From assembly GCA_051649785.1 (NCBI GenBank), contig JBOFHT010000037.1:1-34164 (forward strand): DNA of 34,164 bases, in the 5' to 3' direction. The notes under the pieces are model-generated. The model was not told the origin of the DNA and ran no database searches. It worked only from the letters and a program-made list of their open reading frames with translations. Numbering within the stretch: the first letter of the stretch is position 1; each line of letters opens with the position of its first letter. Of the stretch, positions 18,101 through 25,402 are shown in pieces. Source of the stretch: JBOFHT01 sp051649785. Its GTDB lineage: Archaea; Methanobacteriota; Methanobacteria; Methanobacteriales; Methanobacteriaceae. A program made the translations under genes and the position numbers.

Positions 18101-18404
18101 GATTTTTCAGTGTTAAGTTGCCAGAATTGTAGATGAACCATGATCCATCACAATCTATAATTGCTTTGTTATTAGAATTGTTACTTTGAATAATTATATT
18201 CCTACCATTATCAATAGTGATATTGGTATTGTTAATTCCAGTATAAGTTCCATTTACTAAATTAATAGTATCATTACCAAGACTACCCTTTATTCCTTCA
18301 GAACTAGAATTAGTAATAACTACACCTGCAGCTGAAGAACAACTTAAAACAATGAAAAAGGATAATAAAGCTAAAACCATGACTAAACTAAATTTTCTTT
18401 TCAA
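15192..18404 (-). CDS. adhesin-like surface protein with beta-helix and four DUF11-type repeats (1070 aa)
   Basis: A large exported adhesin-like protein. The start is TTG 18404-18402, five bases after GGAGGTG (18416-18410). A TTG at 18428 is in frame, but its product would place the ribosome site inside the coding region. A signal peptide (KRKFSLVMVLALLSFFIVLS) ends near SSAAG. An N-terminal block (NDTINLVNGTYTG, NNKAIIDCDGSWFIYN, LTLKNLIIKNAY) is shared with the three genes to its right. Beta-helix coils continue to about residue 430, then NWWG and a linker domain. Four consecutive DUF11/CARDB-like domains of about 115 residues follow (each with DKDK..ESVTGSV...NYTFNS), against one in the shorter paralogs. 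The C-terminus is SMKSTGIP (1043-1050), a hydrophobic helix and YRRNK. The DUF11 repeats probably act as a stalk. Confidence 0.9.
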   Translation of the reverse strand: MKRKFSLVMVLALLSFFIVLSCSSAAGVVITNSSSEGIKGSLGNDTINLVNGTYTGINNTNITIDNGRNIIIQSNNSNNKAIIDCDGSWFIYNSGNLTLKNLIIKNAYTDDYGGCVYNTGTLTIINCTFLNNFAASGGAIYNYFGKINIYDSVFDNNSAVDGGAIANDHGEINIYDSVFNSNYVYFSGGAIYNENGEQDNDMLDEFATFDGSGSINIFNSTFTNNEAQYYGGAIYNNDNGRISIQSSNFINNFADGGGAILSYNGRISIQSSNFINNSASYAGGAIFNNGHGSISIHNSDFINNSATDNGGAIANWYSEINISNSVFDNNSADYGGSISNYDSLVDMLVEFTGSGSINIFNSKLTNNSAQYGGAIYNSNGRISIQSSDFINNSATNLGGAICNDRLSIIHVIGSNFIDNTAISGGAIYNYIGHLDISYSRILNNTASAVHNNGSGDSVADFNWWGYNSPTLSTDYYGFTLINWFVASLNSVNSTVVIGSTVVLDYGFILSDDGDVNNSLLPNFVIVMDNGNDFDGRFNQSINYAVQSTTVNGIVDNQPLNVTFDLLYPNVTVDLSLDKDKMNISESVTGSVNVSNTGNGSAEGVIVVVQLPSNFTPTEYVNGTYDPLNNTLTWNITVESGSEQVLNFTGSFSDRGNYTFNSTTTLVNGSVLNNAANIEVILNASNISVDLTLDKDKVKVNDSVTGSVTVSNNGDISEADIIVVVQLPSNFTPTEYVNGTYDPVNNTLTWNITLGPDSELVLNFTGSFSDKGNYTFNSTTTLVNGSVLNNTAGIRVILNVSDVSVDLTLDRDKVKVNESVTGSVIVSNNGDGSAEGVIVVVSLPGNFIVTNPNGGVYDKKSHTLTWTINVGPDSKKVLNFTGEFTHKGNYTFNSTTTLANGSKINNAGDVEVIFNVSDVSVNLSLDKDKVKVNDSVTGSVIVSNNGNSTISNVTVVVSLPGNFVVTNPNGGVYDKKSHTLTWTINVGPGSKKVLSFTGKFTSKGNYTFTSKTTLNGFDIINTADMEVVDNSANDNNSNVVNAVSMKSTGIPVAVLLISLILVFVPFYRRNK

Positions 18405-18478
18405 ATTTTCACCTCCTTGTATAACCAATTATAATTTTATACCAAATCAAGTATAACAGCAAAAAAATATGCTATTAC

Positions 18479-18522
18479 ATTAGTATATATTTTAATAATA
18501 CTAAAAAACAAACGTTCGTTTT
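18479..18522. promoter_or_regulatory. two dyads upstream of adhesin gene
   Basis: TTAGTAT (18480-18486) and ATACTAA (18498-18504) form a dyad of the same half-site as the palindrome at 14830. Next to it, AAACAAACGTTCGTTT (18507-18522) is a 16-base near-perfect palindrome (14 of 16 positions) with a CG centre that is unusual in this sequence. Both lie 75-120 bases before the TTG start. Confidence 0.42.
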
Positions 18523-18842
18523 CTAATAATATTATGACTTTATATTATTTCCATAGCATATAAAGTTAACTGTTAATATATAAAATGTAGTGTCAAAATG
18601 TTAGTTGTTGGAAAAAATTAATTAGCTAAAATTTAATTAAAGCCAAATTAATCTTAAAAAATTCCAAAAAGAATTCAAAACTAGATTTCATAATGGAAAA
18701 CCAGAAATCAAACTTGTAAGCAATGAAAACGAATAAAAAAAAAAAAGTCTACTTTTACCCAAGACTCAAAATATAAATAAAGATATATCCTAAATATTAC
18801 ATAAATTAAAATTATTGTCTGAATCAAACATTATTAAATATT

Positions 18843-19071
18843 GGCTTTGTAGAAACCCTTTTTTATGGGATTTGTGTTGATATGTAGATGTTGTATATTG
18901 TGTTTTTGGGTTTTGTTTCTTTGTTTGATGTTTGTTGTGTTTTTACTTTGGTTTGTTCCGTTGAATATTCTTTTTATTATGCTGAATATGCTTTCTACAT
19001 TGTTTCTTTTTGAACTGTTAGTATGATTTCAAGTGAAAAAATTAATTAAAAACTAGGGTTTCTACAGAACC
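18843..19071 (-). mobile_element. insertion-sequence relic with both terminal inverted repeats (229 bp)
   Basis: The left end GGCTTTGTAGAAACCC and the right end GGGTTTCTACAGAACC are inverted repeats. Between them, on the minus strand, an open frame without start (about 19028 down to 18843) reads NVESIFSIIKRIFNGTNQ, which resembles the C-terminal end of DDE transposases. Most of the transposase gene is missing, so this is an internally deleted, non-autonomous remnant that could still be mobilised by a full copy. No convincing target-site duplication is seen. A similar end occurs at 34028. Confidence 0.7.
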
Positions 19072-19228
19072 TAATTTTAAAAATACATTATTATAAATAG
19101 CAGCAGATATTACTTAAAATAAGGAAATTATTTAAAATTAAGTTAATGAAAAAAATTATTAGAATTAGCTATGAATATTTTTTAAAAAGAGGAATTATGT
19201 ATATATTTTATGTTTAAAAAAAAGTAAA

Positions 19229-19274
19229 AATAGTTTTTTATACCAAATTATGTTTTTAGTATAAAAAAACTATT
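19229..19274 (-). terminator. class B 3' hairpin of adhesin gene, copy 1
   Basis: AATAGTTTTTTATAC (19229-19243) pairs over its full length with GTATAAAAAAACTATT (19259-19274), leaving one bulge and a 15-base loop. On the gene strand a T-rich tract follows the stem. Nearly identical structures lie at 21300-21345 and 25545-25589. Confidence 0.75.
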
Positions 19275-19306
19275 GAATGGTTTGAATTTTATTTGTTTAT
19301 TTATTT

Positions 19307-21016
19307 CTATTTTTGTTTTTTAGTCCTAATTCCTATTAATGGTATTAATATAGCTAGTAATAGAGCTAATATTGGAATTCCTGTGGATTTCATACTAACA
19401 GCTTTTGCATTATTACCGGAGCTATTATCAGAATCATTATCTGGGTCATCACTAGGCACAGCCTTAGCTACTACTTTAATGTTAGCGAAGTTAACAATTT
19501 CTGGTCCATTACTAAGAATAGTTTGTGAACTAAAGACATAATTACCTTTTTTAGTGAATTTACCTGTGAAACTTAATACTTTTTCAGTGCCAGGAGTTAA
19601 ATTTATAGTCCAGGTCAAAGTATGACTTTTTTTATCGTATGTTGCTCCATTAGGATTAGTTACAATGAAGTTGTTTGGTAATTGAACAACGACTGTAAGA
19701 TTACTTGCAGTACCATTACCTGTATTAGTGACAGTTACTGAGCCAGTTACAGATTCATTAACTTTCACTTTATCTTTATTTAAAGTTAAATCAGTAGTAA
19801 TATTAGGGTATAATAGATTAAAAGCTACTCCTAAAGGTTGGTTATCGACAATTCCATCAACGGTAGTTGAATCAACTAAATAGTTAATAGATTGATTAAA
19901 TCTTGCATCAACAACTTTGCCATCAATATTAGCTACAAAATAAGGTAATAAACTATTATTAGCAACACTATTATCATTTAAATTAAAACTATAATCTAAA
20001 AGAACATTGCTACCATTAACAACAGTATTATTCTTAGAACTTAAATCAGCAACAAAATAATTAGACAAACTTAATCCTAAATAATCTGTACCCTCAACAG
20101 GAGTATTATCACCCCACCAATTATAATCAGCTGAAACAAAACCATCATTATTAATAACTGCAATTCCAGTATTATTCACAAACCTAGAATAACCAACATT
20201 GAAATTATTATTAGCATTATTATAAATAGCAGCACCAGGACCATCAGTATCAGTAGCAGAGTTATTAATAAAATTAGATCCAATAACATTAAAATTACTA
20301 TAACGATCATTGAAAATAGCACCACCCAACGGAGCAGAGTTATTAATAAAATTATTGTTTTGAATACTAATACTTCCCCTATTATTATAAATAGCTCCAC
20401 CATCAGATAGTGCTTTATTATTAGTTAGTGTGGAGTTAAAAATGTTAATACTTCCAGACCCAGTAAATGTAACTAAACTAAATGCTCGGCTAGGAGGAAC
20501 ATTATAATTATAAATTGCACCACCATGCATAGCAGAGTTATTATCAAATACAGAGCCATATATGTTAATTTCTCCGTAGTTATTGTAAATAGCACCACCA
20601 CCATACTCAGCAGAGTTATTGAGGAATGTACAGTTTATTATAGTTAGTTTTCCTGCATTATAAGCACCAGCACCACTCCATTCAGCATAGGCATTTTTTA
20701 TTATTAGATTTTTCAGTGTTAAGTTACCATAATTGTAGATGAACCATGATCCATCACAATCTATAATTGCTTTATTATTAGAATTGTTACTTTGAATAGT
20801 TATATTCCTATCATAATCAATAGTGATATTGGTGTTATTCACTCCTGTGTATGTTCCATTTACTAAGTTAATTGTATCGTTACCGCCATAAATACTGCCG
20901 CTTATTCCTTCAGAAGTAGAATTAGTAATTACTACAGAATCTGCAGCTGAAGAACAAGTTAAAACCGCAAAAGACAATAAAATTAATAGAATTAGTAAAC
21001 TAAATTTTTTCTTTAT
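19307..21016 (-). CDS. adhesin-like surface protein, ATA start (569 aa)
   Basis: An exported adhesin-like protein. The start is placed at ATA 21016-21014, five bases after GGAGGTG (21028-21022). The paralog starting at 18404 has TTG at exactly this place, and the residues that follow (KKKFSLLILLILLSFAVLTC) are its signal peptide. A TTG 13 codons later (20977) is the first standard start codon, but it has no ribosome site and would remove the basic end of the signal peptide. The NDTINLVNGTYTG to LKNLIIKNAY block comes next, then a short beta-helix to about residue 265, NWWG, a linker and one DUF11-like domain. The end is SMKSTGIP (541-548), a hydrophobic helix and RTKKQK. It is a very close tandem duplicate of the next gene. 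Confidence 0.85.
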   Translation of the reverse strand: MKKKFSLLILLILLSFAVLTCSSAADSVVITNSTSEGISGSIYGGNDTINLVNGTYTGVNNTNITIDYDRNITIQSNNSNNKAIIDCDGSWFIYNYGNLTLKNLIIKNAYAEWSGAGAYNAGKLTIINCTFLNNSAEYGGGAIYNNYGEINIYGSVFDNNSAMHGGAIYNYNVPPSRAFSLVTFTGSGSINIFNSTLTNNKALSDGGAIYNNRGSISIQNNNFINNSAPLGGAIFNDRYSNFNVIGSNFINNSATDTDGPGAAIYNNANNNFNVGYSRFVNNTGIAVINNDGFVSADYNWWGDNTPVEGTDYLGLSLSNYFVADLSSKNNTVVNGSNVLLDYSFNLNDNSVANNSLLPYFVANIDGKVVDARFNQSINYLVDSTTVDGIVDNQPLGVAFNLLYPNITTDLTLNKDKVKVNESVTGSVTVTNTGNGTASNLTVVVQLPNNFIVTNPNGATYDKKSHTLTWTINLTPGTEKVLSFTGKFTKKGNYVFSSQTILSNGPEIVNFANIKVVAKAVPSDDPDNDSDNSSGNNAKAVSMKSTGIPILALLLAILIPLIGIRTKKQK

Positions 21017-21028
21017 ATTTTCACCTCC
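21014..21028 (-). promoter_or_regulatory. GGAGGTG ribosome site followed by ATA start
   Basis: GGAGGTG at 21028-21022, then AAAAT, then ATA at 21016-21014. No ATG, GTG or TTG is in frame between an upstream stop and this point. The spacing is the same as in the sibling that has TTG here. Confidence 0.75.
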
Positions 21029-21373
21029 TTTAAAATTATCATATAAAAGTAAATAAATATTACCTTTATAGTTTTACTATAAGTATCATCACATATATAT
21101 AATATGTTTATTTATACTAATACACAAACTATTAGTCAAAAAGCTATCTAATATAAAATACTACTGATTAAAATTGAACAAAAATACACATTACAAATAT
21201 TATTAAAAATAAGTTAATGAAAAAAAGTATTAAAAATAGCTATGAGTATTTTTTAAAAAGAGGAATTATGTATATATTTTATATTTAAAAAAAAGTAAAA
21301 ATAGTTTTTTATACCAAATTATGTTTTTAGTATAAAAAAACTATTGAATGGTTTGAATTTTATTTGATTATTT
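21017..21373. other. adhesin intergenic spacer
   Basis: This 357-base spacer holds the 5' control region of the left gene (TATAGT-ACTATA dyad near 21067-21081, TATA-like tract, ATACTAATA at 21114-21122) and the class B hairpin of the right gene. Much of it is repeated around the neighbouring paralogs. No gene is visible. Confidence 0.65.
21300..21345 (-). terminator. class B 3' hairpin of adhesin gene, copy 2
   Basis: AATAGTTTTTTATAC (21300-21314) and GTATAAAAAAACTATT (21330-21345) form the same stem and loop as copy 1. Roughly 125 bases around it are almost identical between the two copies. Confidence 0.75.
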
Positions 21374-23062
21374 TTATTTTTGTTTTTTGATTCTAATTCC
21401 TATTAATGGTATTAATATAGCTAGTAATAGAGCTAATATTGGAATTCCTGTTGACTTCATACTAACAGCTTTTGCATTATTATTAGTATCATTGTTGTTA
21501 TTGTTGGCTACTACTTCAATGTTAGCGAAGTTAACAATTTCTGATCCATTGCTGAGGGTAGTTTGTGAATTAAAGGTATAATTACCTTTTTTAGTGAATT
21601 TACCTGTGAAGCTCAATACTTGTTTAGTGTTTGGAGTTAAATTTATAGTCCAAGTCAATGTATGACTTTTTTTATCATAAACTGCTCCATTAGGATTAGT
21701 TACAATGAAGTTGTTTGGTAATTGAACAACGACTGTAAGATTACTTGCAGTACCATTACCTGCATTAGTAACAGTTACAGAGCCAGTTACAGATTCATTA
21801 ACTTTCACTTTATCTTTATCTAAAGTTAAATCAACAGTGATATTAGGGTATAATAGATTAAAAGCTACTCCTAAAGGTTGGTTATCGACAATTCCATCAA
21901 CAGTAGTTGAATCAACTAAATAGTTAATAGATTGATTAAATCTCGCATCAACAACTTTACCACCAATATTAGCTACAAAATAAGGTAATAAACTATTATT
22001 AGCAACACTATTATCATTTAAATTAAAACTATAATCTAAAAGAACTTTAGTACCATTAACAACAGTATTATTCTTAGAACTTAAATCAGCAACAAACCAA
22101 TTAGATAAACTTAATCCTAAATAATCTGTACCCTCAACAGGAGTATTATCACCCCACCAATTATAATCAGCTGAAACAGAACCATCATTATTAATAACTG
22201 CAATTCCAGTATTATTCACAAACCTAGAATAACCAACATTAACCCCCGAATAGGCATTATTATAAATAGCAGCACCAAAACCATCAGTAGCAGAGTTATT
22301 AATAAAATTAGATCCAATAAGACTAAAATTACTATTAAAATTATTAAAAATAGCACCACCCAACGGAGCAGAGTTATTAATAAAATTATTGTTTTGAATA
22401 CTAATACTTCCCCAATTATTATAAATAGCCCCACCACCACCACCATCAGATAGTGCTTTATTATTAGTTAATGTAGAGTTAAAAATATTAATACTTCCAG
22501 ACCCACCAAATGTAACTAAACTAAATCTTCGATTAGGGCTTACCTCATTATTATTGTAAATAGCACCACCATACCTAGCAGAGTTATTATCAAATACAGA
22601 GCCATATATGTTAATTTCTCCGAAATGATTATAGATTGCACCACCATCATACCTAGCAGAGTTATTAATAAATGTACAGTTTATTATAGTTAGTGTTCCT
22701 CTATTATTAGCACCAGCACCATAACCATCAGTGTAGGCATTTTTTATTATTAGATTTTTCAGTGTTAAGTTACCATAATTGTAGATGAACCATGATCCAT
22801 CACAATCTATAATTGCTTTATTATTAGAATTGTTACTTTGAATAGTTATATTCCTACCATAATCAATAGTGATGTTGGTGTTATTCACTCCAGTGTATGT
22901 TCCATTTACTAAGTTAATTGTATCATTACCATTATCAATACTGCCTTTTATTCCGTCAGTAGTAGAGTTATTAATTACTACAGAATCTGCAGCTGAAGAA
23001 CAAGTTAAAACCGCGAAAGACAATAAAATTAATAGAATTAGTAAACTAAATTTTTTCTTTAT
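21374..23062 (-). CDS. adhesin-like surface protein, ATA start (562 aa)
   Basis: A tandem duplicate of the 569-residue gene; the two are the same over most of their length. The start is ATA 23062-23060, five bases after GGAGGTG (23074-23068), by the same argument as in its sibling; the first standard start would be a TTG at 23023 without ribosome site. Signal peptide, N-terminal NLVNGTYTG block, short beta-helix, NWWG, one DUF11-like domain, SMKSTGIP (534-541), hydrophobic helix and RIKKQK occur in that order. It differs from its sibling mainly in coil tips (for instance RRFSLVTFGGSG and an extra GGG) and in a shorter Asn/Asp linker before the anchor motif. Differences concentrated at coil tips would suit a diversifying binding face. 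Confidence 0.85.
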   Translation of the reverse strand: MKKKFSLLILLILLSFAVLTCSSAADSVVINNSTTDGIKGSIDNGNDTINLVNGTYTGVNNTNITIDYGRNITIQSNNSNNKAIIDCDGSWFIYNYGNLTLKNLIIKNAYTDGYGAGANNRGTLTIINCTFINNSARYDGGAIYNHFGEINIYGSVFDNNSARYGGAIYNNNEVSPNRRFSLVTFGGSGSINIFNSTLTNNKALSDGGGGGAIYNNWGSISIQNNNFINNSAPLGGAIFNNFNSNFSLIGSNFINNSATDGFGAAIYNNAYSGVNVGYSRFVNNTGIAVINNDGSVSADYNWWGDNTPVEGTDYLGLSLSNWFVADLSSKNNTVVNGTKVLLDYSFNLNDNSVANNSLLPYFVANIGGKVVDARFNQSINYLVDSTTVDGIVDNQPLGVAFNLLYPNITVDLTLDKDKVKVNESVTGSVTVTNAGNGTASNLTVVVQLPNNFIVTNPNGAVYDKKSHTLTWTINLTPNTKQVLSFTGKFTKKGNYTFNSQTTLSNGSEIVNFANIEVVANNNNNDTNNNAKAVSMKSTGIPILALLLAILIPLIGIRIKKQK

Positions 23063-23074
23063 ATTTTCACCTCC
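23060..23074 (-). promoter_or_regulatory. GGAGGTG ribosome site followed by ATA start
   Basis: GGAGGTG at 23074-23068, AAAAT, then ATA at 23062-23060, the same as in the sibling at 21014-21028. Upstream in the gap are ATACTAAT (23175-23182), ATACTAA (23183-23189) and an inverted ATTAGT (23193-23198). Confidence 0.75.
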
Positions 23075-23358
23075 TTTAAAATTATCATAAAATAAAAGTA
23101 AGTAAATATTACCTTTATAGTTCTACTATAACTATCATCATATATATATATATATATATATTATATGTTTATTTATACTAATATACTAAACTATTAGTTA
23201 ATAAACTATCTAATATAAAACACTAGTGAGTAAAATTGAACAAAAATACACATTACAAATATTATTAACAATAAGAAAATATGAATATTATTTAAAAATA
23301 AGCTATTAAAATAATCTATTAAAAAAAAATAAATAATATAAAAGCAATAGGAATAAGT

Positions 23359-24153
23359 ATGGACAATGAAACAGAAGTAAAATTATCTAAATCATCAACT
23401 ACTGAAAACACGAATATTATGCCATATTTACCTTACTTAGTTCAAGACATATGGAATTTAAGCAGACCCCACAATAATATAATTAAATTGATAAAAAATA
23501 ATATAAAAAATACAGATAAAATCAGAATTTTAGATCTTGCAGGAGGCAAAGGCGGCGTTTCAATACCATTAGCTAAAGAGCTACAAGCATACATCAAAAT
23601 AGTTGACATTATCCCAGAATTCATTGAAGAAGCTAATAAAAAAGCCATAGAATATAAACTAAAAAAGGATCAATATGAATTAAAAATTGATGATATAAAC
23701 AATACCATCATAAATGAAAGAAATTGGGATTTAATATTATTCTGCGGAGGAGGAAATATCTTAGGAAACCCTAAAGAAACAATACACAAACTTTCAAAAA
23801 TTATAAAGCCCAATGGGCATATTATATTCGATGGAGGGCAAATTAAAGATAATTCACTTGAAAAAAACCTAAGATACAAAAAACACATATATCTAACACA
23901 GGACAAATGGATAAAAATATTTAAATCAAATGACCTAAAAATCATTGATAAAATAATATCTGACGGTAAAAAATTTTCTAATACAAATAAACTTAACACA
24001 AAACTAATAACTAAAAGAGCAAAAGAATTAAAAGAAAAATACCCTCAACTAAGCCCATTACTTAATAACTATGTACAAGGACAAAAAGATGGAGTTCACG
24101 ATTTAGAAAACACTATCACAGCTTTAACATGGCTACTCCAAAAAACTAAATAA
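23359..24153 (+). CDS. class I SAM-dependent methyltransferase, substrate unknown (264 aa)
   Basis: A cytoplasmic methyltransferase. Motif I is ILDLAGGKGGVSIPLA (about residues 57-72), with the acidic ribose-binding residue in IVDIIPE (D83). LILFCGGGNILG near residue 120 is the motif IV/V strand. The length is normal for a stand-alone Rossmann-fold enzyme. The C-terminal part has no recognisable substrate domain, so methylated small molecule, protein or RNA are all possible. The ribosome site is weak (AGGAATAAGT before ATG). It heads a group of three plus-strand genes that interrupt the adhesin run, with gaps of 240 and 58 bases, so they need not be one operon. Confidence 0.82.
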   Translation: MDNETEVKLSKSSTTENTNIMPYLPYLVQDIWNLSRPHNNIIKLIKNNIKNTDKIRILDLAGGKGGVSIPLAKELQAYIKIVDIIPEFIEEANKKAIEYKLKKDQYELKIDDINNTIINERNWDLILFCGGGNILGNPKETIHKLSKIIKPNGHIIFDGGQIKDNSLEKNLRYKKHIYLTQDKWIKIFKSNDLKIIDKIISDGKKFSNTNKLNTKLITKRAKELKEKYPQLSPLLNNYVQGQKDGVHDLENTITALTWLLQKTK

Positions 24154-24195
24154 TAGTTAACTTTAGAGAATCCTACATAATTAAACTAATATACA

Positions 24196-24262
24196 ATACT
24201 GGTAATGCAAAATGTCTAAATCCATTCAAATCCCTGCTAATTTTAAATATTAAAAAATAATA
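24196..24262. repeat. copy B of a degenerate dispersed intergenic motif
   Basis: AATACTGG, TTCAAATCCC and CTAATTTTAAATATTAAAAA occur in the same order as at 2433-2500 and 4436-4492. The gap after the methyltransferase gene otherwise holds nothing recognisable. Confidence 0.3.
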
Positions 24263-24393
24263 AAAAGATAATATATAGTAGATTAAACAGTATAAAATTA
24301 AATTCAATCTCCAAATCACTGCTTATTCCCAATATAGAGATAATCATGACTTTAAAAAAAATAATTTATTAAATTACTACATTTGGTGAAAAT

Positions 24394-24750
24394 ATGAATT
24401 CTATTGATAATTCTATTGATGAATACATTTCAAAAAATCCAGAAGATATTCAAAAAATTTTAAAAAAAATTAGAAAAACAATACAGGAAGCTGCACCTGA
24501 AGCAACAGAGAAAATAAGCTATGGAATGCCAACATTTTACTTAAACAAAAATTTAGTACATTTTGCAGCTAATAAAAAACATATCGGACTTTACCCTACA
24601 GCTAGTGGAGTAGAAAAGTTTAAAAAAGAGTTGGAAAAATACAAAACATCTAAAGGTGCAATCCAATTCCAATATAGCGAACCTATACCCTATGACCTTA
24701 TAAAAAAAATAGTTAAATTTAGAGTTCAAGAAAACAAAACAAAAAAATAA
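24394..24750 (+). CDS. DUF1801-family protein (YdhG-like, 118 aa)
   Basis: A small soluble protein of the DUF1801 family, whose bacterial members such as YdhG have been linked to iron handling; the role in archaea is not established. Family traits seen are an N-terminal helical IDEYISKNPEDIQKILKKIR, then APEATEKISYGMPTFYLN, VHFAANKKHIGLYP and a C-terminal PYDLIKKIVKFRV. Length is typical. The start ATG follows GGTGA (spacing four to five bases). The downstream acetyltransferase gene lies 58 bases away in the same direction. Confidence 0.85.
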   Translation: MNSIDNSIDEYISKNPEDIQKILKKIRKTIQEAAPEATEKISYGMPTFYLNKNLVHFAANKKHIGLYPTASGVEKFKKELEKYKTSKGAIQFQYSEPIPYDLIKKIVKFRVQENKTKK

Positions 24751-24808
24751 TTACAAAAAATAATTACATTATAATATTAATAAACAAATCCCAAATTCAG
24801 TGATATTT

Positions 24809-25270
24809 ATGAATAACTTAACACTTACAATAGGCAATGAAACCCTGATAGATGAAATTAAAGAATTGTGGGAAGAGTTAAACCAACATCATTTAGAAAA
24901 ATCACCAAACTTTAAAAATCATTACAAAACATTCACATTTCAAATGAGAAAAGAAAAACTTAATTCCTATGCTGAAAAAGGAATTTTATTCATTATAGTA
25001 GCTAAAATTAAAGATAAAAAAATTGGATACTGTATAGCAAGCGTAAAAGAAAATATAGGTGAAATAGATTCAATTTATATAAAACCTAATTATCGTAAAA
25101 GGCATATTGGAACAGCATTAATAGAAAAATCATTAAACTGGATTAAATCAAAAAATGTTGATAAAATAATAGCTAATATTACTATAGGAAATAATGAAGT
25201 TTTCAATTTTTATTCAAAATATGGATTTAAACCAAGATTAACACAACTAGAAATGAAATCTAAAAAATAA
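24809..25270 (+). CDS. GNAT-family N-acetyltransferase (153 aa)
   Basis: An acetyl-CoA-dependent acyltransferase of unknown substrate. Motif A reads IDSIYIKPNYRKRHIGTALIE, with R-K-R-H-I-G binding the pyrophosphate of acetyl-CoA, and the late motif NEVFNFYSKYGFKPR is the usual motif B. The start at ATG 24809 is preferred to the GTG at 24800, because GTGAT at 24800-24804 is itself the likely ribosome site. The last 23 codons and the downstream flank are repeated at 27442-27636, on the other side of the following adhesin gene. Confidence 0.88.
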   Translation: MNNLTLTIGNETLIDEIKELWEELNQHHLEKSPNFKNHYKTFTFQMRKEKLNSYAEKGILFIIVAKIKDKKIGYCIASVKENIGEIDSIYIKPNYRKRHIGTALIEKSLNWIKSKNVDKIIANITIGNNEVFNFYSKYGFKPRLTQLEMKSKK

Positions 25271-25402
25271 AATATACATTATGGTTATGGTTCAAATACT
25301 TCCAAATCCATTTGAAATCATTAAAAAATCCTAAATATACAAGACAATTAAAATTAGCCATCTAAATGTGAGGATTGAATCCTATGAATTATTAATTTTA
25401 AA
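25201..25402 (+). repeat. direct repeat, left copy: 3' end of GNAT gene plus flank
   Basis: This segment covers about the last 23 GNAT codons and 130 bases beyond the stop. It recurs in the same orientation at 27442-27636 with scattered differences and a six-base net deletion. It brackets one adhesin gene. Confidence 0.9.

Larger units (their letters stand above)
18405..19306. other. 0.9-kb region with promoter, IS relic and terminator
   Basis: From left to right it holds the ribosome site and promoter region of the 1070-residue adhesin gene, an ATTAGTAT dyad and a second palindrome (18479-18522), a short protein-like frame without a start (about 18645-18735), an insertion-sequence relic (18843-19071) and the class B 3' hairpin of the next adhesin gene (19229-19274). 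Confidence 0.65.

Noticed and set aside
15192..18428. TTG at 18428 as start of the 1070-residue adhesin
   Set aside because: Its first codons would consist of the ribosome binding site itself; the TTG at 18404 has correct spacing.
18645..18735. Protein-like frame of about 30 codons (KKFQKEFKTRFHNGKPEIK) before the IS relic
   Set aside because: It has no start codon, is bounded by stops and matches no family I know. It may be a gene fragment, but the evidence is too thin.
18737..18749. Homopolymer A-runs (here and near 12270) as phase-variation switches
   Set aside because: They lie between genes and away from promoters, so length changes would not shift a reading frame.
20977..23023. TTG codons at 20977 and 23023 as the true starts of the two adhesin paralogs
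   Set aside because: Neither has a ribosome site, and both cut the basic end off the signal peptide. GGAGGTG sits 13 codons upstream with the spacing used by the sibling gene.
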